From: Nocardioides ferulae
Lineage (GTDB): Bacteria > Actinomycetota > Actinomycetes > Propionibacteriales > Nocardioidaceae
Reading direction: 5' to 3'
Length of the DNA stretch: 64,000 nt
NCBI RefSeq assembly: GCF_003660455.1
Contig: NZ_QZVR01000005.1
Span: 186,001 to 250,000 of the forward strand
Position 1 is the stretch's first letter. Each line of letters starts with the position of its first letter. A model generated the notes under the pieces. The model saw only the letters and a program-made list of their open reading frames with translations, did no database searches and was not told the DNA's origin. A program made the position numbers and the translations under genes. Shown here in pieces: positions 8,350 through 19,295 of the stretch.

Positions 8350-9024
8350 TCAGGGCATCAGCACGGTGTCGACGACGTAGACCGTGGCGTTGGCGGTGGG
8401 CACGTTGCCGCAGATCACGGCCGCCTCCTCGTCACCGACGGTGAACTCCTCGCCGGAGCCCATCACCTCGATCATGTCGCCGTTCAGGGTCTCGTGCTCG
8501 CCGGCGATCTCGTCGGGGCCGAGCTGACCGGCCACCACGTGGTGGGTGAGGATCGAGGTCAGCAGGTCCTTGTCGGCCAGCACCGCCTTGAGGTCCTTGG
8601 CCGGGATCTTCGCGAACGCGTCGTCGGTGGGGGCGAAGACCGTGAGGCCCTCGGCGTCGTTGAGGGTGTCGACCAGGCCGGCCTCGCCGACGGCGGTGAC
8701 CAGCGTGGTCAGCAGCGGGTTGTTGCTGGCGGCGGTGGCGACCGGGTCGGCGACCATGCCGTCGAAGGAGCCGGCGCCGTCGGTGGGCACCGCGGCGCAG
8801 CCGGGGCCGAAGACCTGCGAGGCGGCGGAGGCCTCGTCCATCTCGGTGTCGGAGCCCATGCTCTCGTCCTCGGTCATCTCGTCGGTCATCTCGGTGGTCT
8901 CGCTGGCCGGGGCGTCGGCGGCGGCGGTGTCGCCGCCGTTCTCCTCGCTGCAGGCAGCGAGGCCGAGGGAGAGCGAGAGGGCGGCTGCGGCCACGCCGGT
9001 GCGGCGCAGGGTCTGGAGCTTCAT
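8350..9024 (-). CDS. Fasciclin-domain lipoprotein (MPT70/MPT83-like)
   Basis: 224 residues. A lipobox LAAC places the lipid-modified cysteine at residue 25. A low-complexity acidic, Thr/Met/Glu-rich linker (residues 26-65) is followed by one fasciclin (FAS1) domain containing NPLLTTLVTAV, LTVFAPTDDAFAKIP and LTHHVVAGQL. It is an exported surface protein of the MPT70/MPT83 type. In mycobacteria these are the main SigK targets; here the gene heads the sigK-rskA operon, which implies autoregulation. The exact ligand of the domain is unknown. Confidence 0.92.
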   Translation of the reverse strand: MKLQTLRRTGVAAAALSLSLGLAACSEENGGDTAAADAPASETTEMTDEMTEDESMGSDTEMDEASAASQVFGPGCAAVPTDGAGSFDGMVADPVATAASNNPLLTTLVTAVGEAGLVDTLNDAEGLTVFAPTDDAFAKIPAKDLKAVLADKDLLTSILTHHVVAGQLGPDEIAGEHETLNGDMIEVMGSGEEFTVGDEEAAVICGNVPTANATVYVVDTVLMP

Positions 9025-9333
9025 CGGTTCGGGCCTTCCGTCGGTGGAGGTGTCGAGAGGTCTTCGGCACCGATCCGCCGGCGGATTGGTCGGGCGCGGC
9101 TGTTCCTGATGTCACAGGAGTGGAGGCCTCTCGGTGACCGCTCGTTACCGCGGTGAGGGACTGGCGTTACTGCGGCGCGCCTACGTTCCCAGCAACAGCA
9201 GTGACGCCACTGCCGGCGCCGAGCCAGGTCCAGGGCCCGGGTCCAGAACAAGGCCCTTCGCCGACGTGGGGTCACCGAAGCGACGAACCCACATGCCTCC
9301 TGGCGAGGGGCATCCGGTTGGGGGCCGGTCACC
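9025..9333. other. Divergent intergenic region
   Basis: 309 bp between the fasciclin-sigK-rskA operon (minus) and the giant secreted protein gene (plus). It must hold both promoters. I found a 14-bp perfect palindrome at 9073-9086 but no match to the mycobacterial SigK promoter as I remember it, and no convincing gene. Confidence 0.6.
9073..9086. promoter_or_regulatory. 14-bp perfect palindrome, possible operator
   Basis: ATCCGCCGGCGGAT lies 49 bp upstream of the fasciclin lipoprotein start. It is a perfect dyad suitable for a dimeric regulator, but such GC-rich palindromes also arise by chance here. Confidence 0.3.
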
Positions 9334-12300
9334 ATGACGCAGCGAACGAGCACGCCCATCTTCCCTGCCCTCTTCCGGGGCTCGAGGCGAAGCCGGCCGC
9401 ACCGCAGAGCGCGGTCGCGGCCCGGTCGCGGGCGGGTGGTCCCACTGCTGGTGCCGTTGGCGCTGGTGGTGGCGGTGCTCGGCGTGCTGCCGGCCCCGTC
9501 CGCCGCGGCGCGCACCACCCCCAAGCCGCCGCCTACGGTGCCCAGTTTCGTGTGCGCCGACAACACCGTCTACAGCGTCGACGGGGACTCCGGTGAGATC
9601 ACCCGTCTGAACCCGACGACAGGTGCTACGAGCGCCAACGGGGACCTTGGGTACTTCGCGGATGGTCGCTACAACGCCCTGGCGCTGCCGTCCGGCGGAG
9701 GGCCCTACGCATACGCGTTCGACCGCTACTACAACAAGGTCCTCCGCTACGCAGCCGGCTCCAACGACGTCGACTACTTCCCCGGCTCCGCCGATGGCAA
9801 GAACCGCGACGTGATCGCCGGCGCGATCAACCCTGCCAACGGCATCTACTACTACGCCGCCAACGGCAGCCCGTGGACCCTCTACGCGTTCGACCCCGGC
9901 ACCCAGACCGCGGTCGGCAAGGTCGGCACGATGGCCGGCTCATCGGGCAACGGCGACTTCGCCTTCGACGCGGTCGGCAACCTCTACGTCGTCAGCAACC
10001 CCTCGACGAACGACGGCGACAACGCCGGCACCCTGACCCGGTTCAACGACGTTCCCGACGATGCCGGGTCGGGCTCGCTCACCGGCACCGTCCTGACCGA
10101 CGACCTGCCGGCGAACTCCGGCGCCTACGCCGCGATGGCCTTCGACGGCACCGGTGAGCTGATCATCGGAACCGGGTCCGGCAAGGTGCTGCGGGTCGAT
10201 CCGTCCAGCGGCGAGCTCCTCGCCACGAAGTCCGTGGGGCTGAAGCTGCACGACATGGCCTCCTGCTCGGCCCCCAGCACCGCCGCGGTCCGCGTCGACC
10301 TGCCCCAGGGCCGCTACGACACCGGTGACCAGTTCACGGTCAAGATCACCGGCAACGGCGTTACCACCGGCAACACCGGCACCACCGCCGGCACCGACAC
10401 CGGCCTGCAGGAGCAGCCGGCCGAGGTCGGCGGCCCGGTCGTCGTGCTGCCCGGCCAGACCTACACGCTCACCCAGACCGCGGCCAACGGCGCCGACCTC
10501 GCCGACTACGACACCACGTGGAAGTGCACGGAGTCGAACGGCAGCCCGTTCGCCAACGGCACCGGCAGCAGTGGGGCATTCATGGTCCCGCCCGGCTCCG
10601 GCAAGACCGTGGTGTGCACGTTCACCAACCTCCCGGTCCGGGCCTCGCTGACGCTCGACAAGGTGGCCGGCGCGATCGCCGACACCAACGGCAGCGGCCG
10701 GCCCGACGCCGGCGACAGGATCAGCTACACGTTCAAGGTCACCAACACCGGCAACGTGAAGCTCACGAGCCTGGCGGTGAGCGACACCAAGGTCGGGCCG
10801 GTGACCTGCCCGGTCACCCAGCTCGCCGCCGGCGCGTCCACCACCTGCACCGCCGCGGCGTACACCCTCACCCAGGCCGACGTGGACGCCGGCAAGGTCG
10901 TCAACACCGCCACCGCCACCGCGAAGGACCCCAAGGACCGTCCGGTGACCGGCACCGACACCGAGACCAAGCCGGTGCCCCAGCTGCCCGCGATCGAGCT
11001 GGTGAAGACCGGCGCGCTCAAGCCGGGCGGCACGGTGGTCGGCTACACCTTCACGATCACCAACACCGGCAACGTCACGCTCAACCCGGTGAACCTGGTC
11101 GATCCCAAGGTCGGCCCGGTCACCTGCCCTACTGCGGCGCTGGCGCCACAGTCCCCGCCGCGCGAGTGCACGGCCGACTACACGGTCACGCAAGCCGACC
11201 TCAACGCCGGCAAGGTCGACAACACCGCGACCGTCACGGGCACGAAGCCCGGCGGCGGCACCGTCACCGACGCCGACTCCGAGACCGTGCCGCTGAACGG
11301 CAGCCCGGGCATCGGCCTGGTCAAGACCTCCTCTGCGGTCACCGACACCGACGGCAACGGCACCGACGCCGGTGACAAGATCACCTACACGCTGACGGTG
11401 ACCAACACCGGCACCCAGTCGCTGACCGGCGTCACCGTCACCGACCCGCTGCTCGGCGGGCCCCAGGCCGGCTGCGCCGCCGCGACGCTCGAGCCCGGGC
11501 AGTCCGAGCAGTGCCAGGCGACCTACACGTTGACCCAGGCTGACCTGGACGCCGGCACCGTCGCGAACACCGCAACCGCGGCAGGAACGCCGCCGAGCGG
11601 ACCCGGCGTGACCGACACCGACTCGACGACCACCCCGCTGCCCAGCTCGCCCGCGATCAAGCTGACCAAGACCGCCGGTGCGATCGTCGACGGCGATGGC
11701 AACGGCCCCCACGCCGGGGACACGATCACCTACTCGTTCAAGGTCACCAACACCGGCAACGTCACGCTGAACCCGGTCACGGTGTCCGACCCCAAGGTCG
11801 GGGCGGTCACCTGCGGCACCGGTGCGCTGGTCCCAGGCGACAGCCGCAACTGCACCGACAAGTCCTACGCCCTGACCCAAGCCGACGTGGACGCCGGCGT
11901 CGTCGCCAACACCGCGACCGCGACCGGCACGCCGCCGGTCGGGCCGGACGTGACCGACGACGACTCGACCACCACGACGGTGACCGGCGTGGCGGCGATC
12001 AAGCTGGTGAAGTTCGCCGGCAGCGTCATCGACCTCAACGGCAACGGCATCGACGACGGCGACCAGCTCGTCTACTCGTTCAAGGTCAGCAACACCGGCG
12101 CGGTGACGCTGACCAACGTCACGGTCACCGACCCCAAGCTCGGCGTGGTCACCTGCTCGAGCGCCCCGCTGGCTCCGGGCCAATCGCGCGACTGCGACCC
12201 GCTGACCTACAGCCTCACCCAGGCCGACGTCGACGCGGGCGAGGTGGAGAACACCGCGGCGGTCACCGGCACCACGCCGACCGGCGGGACCGTCACCGAC

Positions 12301-14187
12301 GAGGACGAGCTGCTCGTGGACCTGCCGGAGGTGCCGGCACGGATCCAGCTGGTCAAGAGCGCCGGCGAGGTCACCGACCTCGACGGCAACGGCGCCGACG
12401 CCGGTGACACGATCACCTACTCGTTCACCGTGACCAACACCGGCAACACGGTGCTCACCGACATCGAGGTGAGCGACCCCAAGGTCGGCGAGGTCACCTG
12501 CCCCGACGACGAGCTGGCGCCGGACGAGTCGATGCAGTGCGACGACGCCGACTACACGCTCACCGCCGCCGACATCGCCGCCGAAGAGGTCTCGAACACC
12601 GCGACGGTCACCGGCACCACGCCCGATGACGACACGGTCACCGACGAGGACTCGACACTGACCCCGATCGTGGCCACCGTGGCCGACATCAAGGTCAAGA
12701 AGACCGTCGATGACGCCACGCCGCAGGTGGGCGGCACGCTCACCTACACGCTCACCGTGACGAACAACGGCCCCGGCGTCGCCGACGACGTCGTGGTCAC
12801 CGACGCGCTTCCCAGCGGTGTCACGTTCGTCTCCGCGGAGGCGCCGTGCACCAAGACCGGTACGACGGTGCGCTGCGAGCTCGGCGCGCTGGCCGCGGAC
12901 GAGTCGGTGGCGCTGAAGATCAAGGTCACCGTCGACCCGCTGCCCACGCTGGGTACCGACCACCAGCACTGGGTCGATGTCCAGAAGACCGAGGTGCACG
13001 TTGACGTGCTGCCCGGCCAGCAGGCCGTCGGCACGGTGGCCTGCCAGCCCGGCTACCTGGTCTCCGACGGCTCCGGCCGCGTCGACCACGTCGACCAGGG
13101 CACCGGCACGCTCGCCGACGTCGTGATGACCGAGAACCGTGCGACCAACGGCAACGGCTGGCGCGCCACCTTCGAGAGCTCGGCCACCGGCCGCGCCCAG
13201 GCCAAGGTGTTCGCGGTCTGCCTGAAGCAGACGACCGAGGAGGTGGGCGGGCACACCCACGACCTGGTCCTCCCGGCCGCGGCCGTCACCGAGACCGCGC
13301 CGCTGCCGATCGGTCGCACCGACCTGACCCTGACCTGCGCCGCCGGCCAGGTGCCGGTCCGGCCAAGCTGGCTGCTCGACGGGCCGGCGCGGGTGCTCAC
13401 GACGTACCCCTCCGGTGCCACCGGCTGGACCTTCGGGGTCGTCAACGCCGGTGGGGCGACCACGGGCACGTTCTCGATCGGCTGCCTCGACGTCCGGCTC
13501 ACCACGGCCTCCGGGCACACCCACTCGCTGGCCCTGGACGAGGTCCGGCAGACGGTGACCGTGCCGGCCGGCCAGGTCGGGGAGTACACCCTGACCTGCG
13601 CGAACGACGCCAAGGGCATCGTCGGCGGCCACGACCTCGACCCGGGTCTGGTGCCGCTCGGCAACGACCCGCGGCCCGTGGTGCGCGTGTTCAAGCTGTT
13701 CAACCCGACGGCGCAGCCGCTCGACGCCCGCCTCTACCTGCGGTGCCTCGGCACCCGGACCGAGAAGGGCGCCGACCCGGGCGGCAAGATCGTCAACACC
13801 GCGTCGGTGACCACCGCCACCGCGGAGTCGTCGACGGCCAACAACAGCGACAGCGTGTCGGTGCAGGTCGAACCCACCGTCGCCGCCGTGGCGCCTCAGG
13901 TCGAGGTGCACAAGGCCGCGGTCACCGCCAAGGTGCGCTGCGGCGCGGGCGGGGTCTGCAAGGGCAAGGCGTCGCTGCTGGCCGCGTCCACCACCAAGGT
14001 GAACGGCACCGTCGTCAAGAAGGGCGCGGTGCTGGCCAAGACGGCGTACAAGATCAAGGGCGGCAAGAAGGTCGTGCTGCGACTGAAGGCCACCAAGATC
14101 GGCCGCAAGGCGCTGGGTCGCGACGGCGTGCACAAGGCCAAGCTGCGCATCGGCGACCGCACCTGGGTGGTGCGGATCAAGCGCTGA
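9334..14187 (+). CDS. Giant secreted repeat protein (DUF7507-type repeats and a split DUF11)
   Basis: 1617 residues. An extended n-region and hydrophobic segment (about 35-60, ending PSAAA) form a signal peptide. Residues about 68-320 look like a beta-propeller (SVDGDSGEITRLNPTTG). Residues about 328-436 resemble a SpaA-like domain with a Cys pair. Six Ig-like repeats of about 100-112 residues follow (437-1110), each with VTNTGN, VTCP and YTLTQADVDAG...NTAT. A DUF11 domain (from about 1113) is interrupted by an insert of about 280 residues with two GHTH motifs and several cysteines. The C terminus is a Lys-rich domain (1535-1617). No LPXTG or transmembrane anchor is visible, so it is secreted or held non-covalently. 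An adhesin or surface stalk role is inferred only. Confidence 0.85.
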   Translation: MTQRTSTPIFPALFRGSRRSRPHRRARSRPGRGRVVPLLVPLALVVAVLGVLPAPSAAARTTPKPPPTVPSFVCADNTVYSVDGDSGEITRLNPTTGATSANGDLGYFADGRYNALALPSGGGPYAYAFDRYYNKVLRYAAGSNDVDYFPGSADGKNRDVIAGAINPANGIYYYAANGSPWTLYAFDPGTQTAVGKVGTMAGSSGNGDFAFDAVGNLYVVSNPSTNDGDNAGTLTRFNDVPDDAGSGSLTGTVLTDDLPANSGAYAAMAFDGTGELIIGTGSGKVLRVDPSSGELLATKSVGLKLHDMASCSAPSTAAVRVDLPQGRYDTGDQFTVKITGNGVTTGNTGTTAGTDTGLQEQPAEVGGPVVVLPGQTYTLTQTAANGADLADYDTTWKCTESNGSPFANGTGSSGAFMVPPGSGKTVVCTFTNLPVRASLTLDKVAGAIADTNGSGRPDAGDRISYTFKVTNTGNVKLTSLAVSDTKVGPVTCPVTQLAAGASTTCTAAAYTLTQADVDAGKVVNTATATAKDPKDRPVTGTDTETKPVPQLPAIELVKTGALKPGGTVVGYTFTITNTGNVTLNPVNLVDPKVGPVTCPTAALAPQSPPRECTADYTVTQADLNAGKVDNTATVTGTKPGGGTVTDADSETVPLNGSPGIGLVKTSSAVTDTDGNGTDAGDKITYTLTVTNTGTQSLTGVTVTDPLLGGPQAGCAAATLEPGQSEQCQATYTLTQADLDAGTVANTATAAGTPPSGPGVTDTDSTTTPLPSSPAIKLTKTAGAIVDGDGNGPHAGDTITYSFKVTNTGNVTLNPVTVSDPKVGAVTCGTGALVPGDSRNCTDKSYALTQADVDAGVVANTATATGTPPVGPDVTDDDSTTTTVTGVAAIKLVKFAGSVIDLNGNGIDDGDQLVYSFKVSNTGAVTLTNVTVTDPKLGVVTCSSAPLAPGQSRDCDPLTYSLTQADVDAGEVENTAAVTGTTPTGGTVTDEDELLVDLPEVPARIQLVKSAGEVTDLDGNGADAGDTITYSFTVTNTGNTVLTDIEVSDPKVGEVTCPDDELAPDESMQCDDADYTLTAADIAAEEVSNTATVTGTTPDDDTVTDEDSTLTPIVATVADIKVKKTVDDATPQVGGTLTYTLTVTNNGPGVADDVVVTDALPSGVTFVSAEAPCTKTGTTVRCELGALAADESVALKIKVTVDPLPTLGTDHQHWVDVQKTEVHVDVLPGQQAVGTVACQPGYLVSDGSGRVDHVDQGTGTLADVVMTENRATNGNGWRATFESSATGRAQAKVFAVCLKQTTEEVGGHTHDLVLPAAAVTETAPLPIGRTDLTLTCAAGQVPVRPSWLLDGPARVLTTYPSGATGWTFGVVNAGGATTGTFSIGCLDVRLTTASGHTHSLALDEVRQTVTVPAGQVGEYTLTCANDAKGIVGGHDLDPGLVPLGNDPRPVVRVFKLFNPTAQPLDARLYLRCLGTRTEKGADPGGKIVNTASVTTATAESSTANNSDSVSVQVEPTVAAVAPQVEVHKAAVTAKVRCGAGGVCKGKASLLAASTTKVNGTVVKKGAVLAKTAYKIKGGKKVVLRLKATKIGRKALGRDGVHKAKLRIGDRTWVVRIKR
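10642..12668 (+). repeat. Six tandem Ig-like repeat modules within the giant protein
   Basis: Units of roughly 300-340 bp begin near 10642, 10990, 11305, 11650, 11990 and 12340. All but the second carry a DxNGxGxxDAGD-like calcium-loop segment near the start, and all carry YxxTQADxxAG or its equivalent near the end. The second unit lacks the aspartate-rich loop, and the sixth reads YTLTAADIAA. Confidence 0.85.
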
Positions 14188-14208
14188 TCGCCCGGGCCCC
14201 CGCCCGCA

Positions 14209-14278
14209 TGTAACGCGGTGTCCGGGTAGCTACCGCGGTGTCACGACACCGCACCAGCTACCTGGACACCGCGTTACA
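14209..14278. repeat. Family A 70-bp nested palindrome (copy 1)
   Basis: The ends TGTAACGCGGTGTCC and GGACACCGCGTTACA are perfect 15-bp inverted repeats. An inner hairpin GCGGTGTC-ac-GACACCGC sits at 14235-14252, with partly complementary 11-bp linkers. It lies between two convergent genes, so it could end transcription in both directions. A second 70-bp copy with identical ends is at 54442-54511. Confidence 0.85.
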
Positions 14279-14293
14279 GCTCGGCGCGGCGGG

Positions 14294-15910
14294 TCACTCG
14301 ACGTCGACCAGCAGCTCCTGGATGCCGCTGGCGCCGGCGGGGAACGGCTCGGCCCGGACCGCGGTCTGCACCTCCCCGTCGCCGCTGACCGCCCGGACGG
14401 CCAGGGAGTGGCGGCCAGGCTCGGCGGTCCACGGCAGGTACCACTGGCGCCAGTAATCGTTGCCGACGTCGGGGCCCAGCCGGGCCGGCTGCCACGCGCC
14501 GCCGTCGATGCGGACCTCGACGGCCGCCACCCCACCGCGCTGCTGGGCCCAGGCCACGCCGCCGATCAGCCGGCGACCCGCGGGCACGGTCTCCAGCGCC
14601 CGTGGGGTGTCGATCCGGCTGGAGATTTTGATCGGCGCGTCGGTCACCCAGCCCCGGTCGGTCCAGTACGCCGAGTCGTCGGCGTAGGTGGTCAGGGTCA
14701 TCCGGGTGATCCACTTGCAGGCACTGATGAACCCGTAGAGCCCGGGCACGACCATCCGCGCCGGGAACCCGTGCTCACGCGGCAGCCCCTCGCCGTTCAT
14801 GCCGACCGCGATCATCGCGTCGCGGCCGTCGGTGGCGAGGTCGAGCGGGGTGCTGATCGTCATCCCGTCGACGTCGGTGGAGAGGATCTGGTCGGCACGG
14901 TCGCCCACCCCGGCCCGCTCGAGCAGCGCCACCAGCGGCACGCCGAGCCACCGCGCGCCCCCGACGTACTCACCGCCCACGCTGTTCGAGACGCACGCGA
15001 GCGTGATGTCGCGCTCCACCAGCGGCATCGCCAGCAGGTCGTCGAAGGTGAAGGTGACCTCACGCTCGACGTCGCCGTCGATGGTGAGCGTCCAGGAGTC
15101 CGGGTCGATGACGGGCACGCTCAGCCGGGTGTCGACCCGGTAGAACTCCCCCTCCGGCGTGCGCAGCGGGGTCACGCCGGGCACCCGCTCCTCCAGCCCC
15201 CTCGGGAAGGACCCGGCCCCGTCGGCGGGCGCCGGCAGGGCGACATCCACGCCCCTGCTGCGGTACGCCGTGACCCAGCGGCCCGCGGCCCCGGTCGCGG
15301 CGGCGAACGCGGCGACGCCGGCGGCGAGGAGCACGCTGCGCCGACCGGGCGCGACCCGGGCGGCGGACCGATCCCCCTCGGTGCCGGTGGCGGTGCCGGT
15401 ATCGGCGGGTGGCAGCAGCAGCCGCAGCGCGGCGACCCCGGCCACCATCGCGACCAGACCGGGCACAGAGTCGGCCGGCCCCGCGCCGGGTCGGGTCACC
15501 GCGGCGGCCGTGGCCACCCCGACCAGCCCCACCAGGAGCCCGGTGCCGAGCGCGAGGTGGCGCCGCGCCACCACGCCCGCCACGCCCGCCAGGAGGAGCG
15601 TGCCGGCCAGCACCGAGCCCACCAGCACCGGCTTGTCGGCGGAGCCCAGCTCCGCCACCGCCCACTCCTTGACCGGGGTCGGCGTCAGGTCGATCACCGT
15701 CGAGCCCACCGCCAGCACCGGCGAGGCCGCCGGCTGCGACAGGGCCGCGGCCAGATGGCCCGCCCCCGCACCGGCCAGCGCGGCCAGCACCCCCGCCCCG
15801 AACGCGGCGAACGCGCCCGGCCGGGTCGAGCCCGGCGCCGGGACCGGCTTCCGGTCGCGTCCTCGCCCTCGCTCGGTGGGCACGGCGCGGTCCGGCGATG
15901 GGCTGTCCAT
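14294..15910 (-). CDS. Membrane-anchored sulfite-oxidase-like molybdopterin oxidoreductase
   Basis: 538 residues. An N-terminal membrane part with about five hydrophobic segments (33-55, 93-115, 118-140, 146-168, 193-212) precedes a sulfite-oxidase-type molybdopterin domain. The molybdenum ligand is probably Cys306 in ITLACVSNSVGG. GFPARMVVPGLYGFISACKW is the conserved cofactor block. A Mo-co dimerisation domain ends the protein (from about 430). The fused membrane part is typical of actinobacterial versions, and the catalytic domain probably faces outside. The substrate is not predictable; sulfite, protein methionine sulfoxide or others are possible. The start at 15910 (MDSPSPDR) was chosen over longer upstream extensions. 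Confidence 0.88.
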   Translation of the reverse strand: MDSPSPDRAVPTERGRGRDRKPVPAPGSTRPGAFAAFGAGVLAALAGAGAGHLAAALSQPAASPVLAVGSTVIDLTPTPVKEWAVAELGSADKPVLVGSVLAGTLLLAGVAGVVARRHLALGTGLLVGLVGVATAAAVTRPGAGPADSVPGLVAMVAGVAALRLLLPPADTGTATGTEGDRSAARVAPGRRSVLLAAGVAAFAAATGAAGRWVTAYRSRGVDVALPAPADGAGSFPRGLEERVPGVTPLRTPEGEFYRVDTRLSVPVIDPDSWTLTIDGDVEREVTFTFDDLLAMPLVERDITLACVSNSVGGEYVGGARWLGVPLVALLERAGVGDRADQILSTDVDGMTISTPLDLATDGRDAMIAVGMNGEGLPREHGFPARMVVPGLYGFISACKWITRMTLTTYADDSAYWTDRGWVTDAPIKISSRIDTPRALETVPAGRRLIGGVAWAQQRGGVAAVEVRIDGGAWQPARLGPDVGNDYWRQWYLPWTAEPGRHSLAVRAVSGDGEVQTAVRAEPFPAGASGIQELLVDVE

Positions 15911-15953
15911 GCGGTGGATTCGGACCCAGCGACGATCCGGATGGGCGGTGCGG

Positions 15954-15959
15954 CAGGAT
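15954..15959 (+). promoter_or_regulatory. Predicted -10 box (CAGGAT) of a leaderless promoter
   Basis: CAGGAT ends 6 nt before the ATG at 15966. It is a weaker box (C at position 1) but the geometry is the same as at the other genes. Confidence 0.4.
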
Positions 15960-15965
15960 GCGCCC

Positions 15966-16742
15966 ATGGCCGAGACCCCCACCCCCGACAGCGCCCCCGC
16001 CGAGCTGGTCCACTACGACGTGGCCGACGCGGTCGCCACGATCACGCTCGACTCGCCGCACAACAAGAACGCGCTGTCCCGGCAGCTGGTCACCGAGCTC
16101 TTCGAGCGGCTCGAGCGGGCCGCCGCCGACCCCGAGGTGCGGGTCGTGCTGCTCGCCTCCGCCGACCGGGTCTTCTGCTCCGGCGCGGACCTCTCCGAGG
16201 CCGCCACCGTCAGCATGGAGGAGGGCACCCGCCGCATCGTCGAGCTGCAGCGGCTGATCGTCTCCCTCGACAAGCCCGTCGTCGTCTGCGTGCGCGGAGC
16301 CGCCCGCGCCGGCGGCATCGGGGTCGTCGCCGCCGCCGACATCGCGATGGTCGCCGACGACGCCACCTTCGCGCTCACCGAGGTCAAGCTCGGCCTCGCC
16401 GCCGCCACGATCTCGCTCACCGTGCTGCACCGGATGAACCCCCGCGCCGCCTCCCTGACCACCCTCGGCGGCGAGGTCTTCACCGGCCGTGACGCCGCGG
16501 CGTACGGCCTGGTCACCGCCGCGGTCCCCGCCGACGACCTGGACGCCGAGGTGGCCCGGGTCTGCGCCTCGCTCGCCACCGGCGCACCGCAGGGGCTGCG
16601 CGAGTCCAAGCGGCTGCTCAACCGCGACCTGCTCGCCCGCATCGACGCCCTCGGCGAGGAGATGGCCGAGGTCAGCACCCGGCTGTTCGGCTCCGACGAG
16701 GCCCGCGAGGCGATGCTGGCCTTCCTCACCCGGAAGAAGTAG
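15966..16742 (+). CDS. Enoyl-CoA hydratase/isomerase family protein
   Basis: 258 residues, normal for the crotonase fold. The oxyanion-hole blocks FCSGADLSE and AAARAGGIGVVAAADIAMVADDA (positions about 78 and 115-135) are clear, and FALTEVKLGLAAATIS matches the conserved helix. It probably hydrates or isomerises an acyl-CoA in fatty-acid or amino-acid breakdown. The usual GGG of the oxyanion loop reads AGG here. It is a single gene with its own promoter, divergent from the molybdoenzyme. Confidence 0.88.
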   Translation: MAETPTPDSAPAELVHYDVADAVATITLDSPHNKNALSRQLVTELFERLERAAADPEVRVVLLASADRVFCSGADLSEAATVSMEEGTRRIVELQRLIVSLDKPVVVCVRGAARAGGIGVVAAADIAMVADDATFALTEVKLGLAAATISLTVLHRMNPRAASLTTLGGEVFTGRDAAAYGLVTAAVPADDLDAEVARVCASLATGAPQGLRESKRLLNRDLLARIDALGEEMAEVSTRLFGSDEAREAMLAFLTRKK

Positions 16743-16746
16743 ACCC

Positions 16747-16877
16747 CCGGCCTGCGGCCGGACGGGCAGGGAACTCGCTGGCGCTCGCCGCGCCAGCGTG
16801 TCTCGGGTGAGCGTGGGGCGCCGAGGGGTCACTGATTCCCGCGTTCGCGCGGCGTGTCGGGGAACGATCGACCCCTC
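16747..16877 (+). repeat. Family B 3'-flanking element (copy 1)
   Basis: It starts 5 nt after a stop codon with the hairpin CCGGCC-TGC-GGCCGG. From 16774 it matches the copy ending at 40060 over about 104 bp, including CTCGCTGGCGCTCGCCGCGC, GTCTCGGG and the core GGGGTCACTGATTCCCGC ... GGGGAACGATCGACCCC. The core ends are partly complementary. No protein is encoded. Confidence 0.75.
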
Positions 16878-17036
16878 GATCGACTCTCGGTCGACGCCTC
16901 GACCGGCGAGCACCGGTGCCGCGACGCGGACGCCGGAACCCGCGCGAGAAAGCAACGTCTGCGCGGGTAGGCTTGTCCACTCGCCGGATCCAGGCTGTGG
17001 GCCGGTGACTCAGCCGAGGTGCGAGGGGATCAAGGC

Positions 17037-19229
<2,193 letters not shown>

Positions 19230-19283
19230 CGGTTGCGCCCGCCCGGGCGCTGATATCCCGTCGGGGGCGGCGCGTCGCCCCTC

Positions 19284-19289
19284 TAGAGT
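19284..19289 (+). promoter_or_regulatory. Predicted -10 box (TAGAGT) of a leaderless promoter
   Basis: TAGAGT ends 6 nt before the ATG at 19296 and follows the helR stop by 55 bp, so the next gene probably has its own start site. Confidence 0.55.
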
Positions 19290-19295
19290 TCGACC

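Noticed and set aside
9940..14133. Minus-strand open frame of 1397 codons opposite the giant protein
   Set aside because: It is a mirror of a real repeat gene. No domain is recognisable and the plus-strand protein has clear motifs throughout.
14209..14278. Terminal inverted repeats of an insertion sequence
   Set aside because: The 15-bp inverted ends enclose only 40 bp with no coding capacity; a MITE-like or terminator element is more likely.
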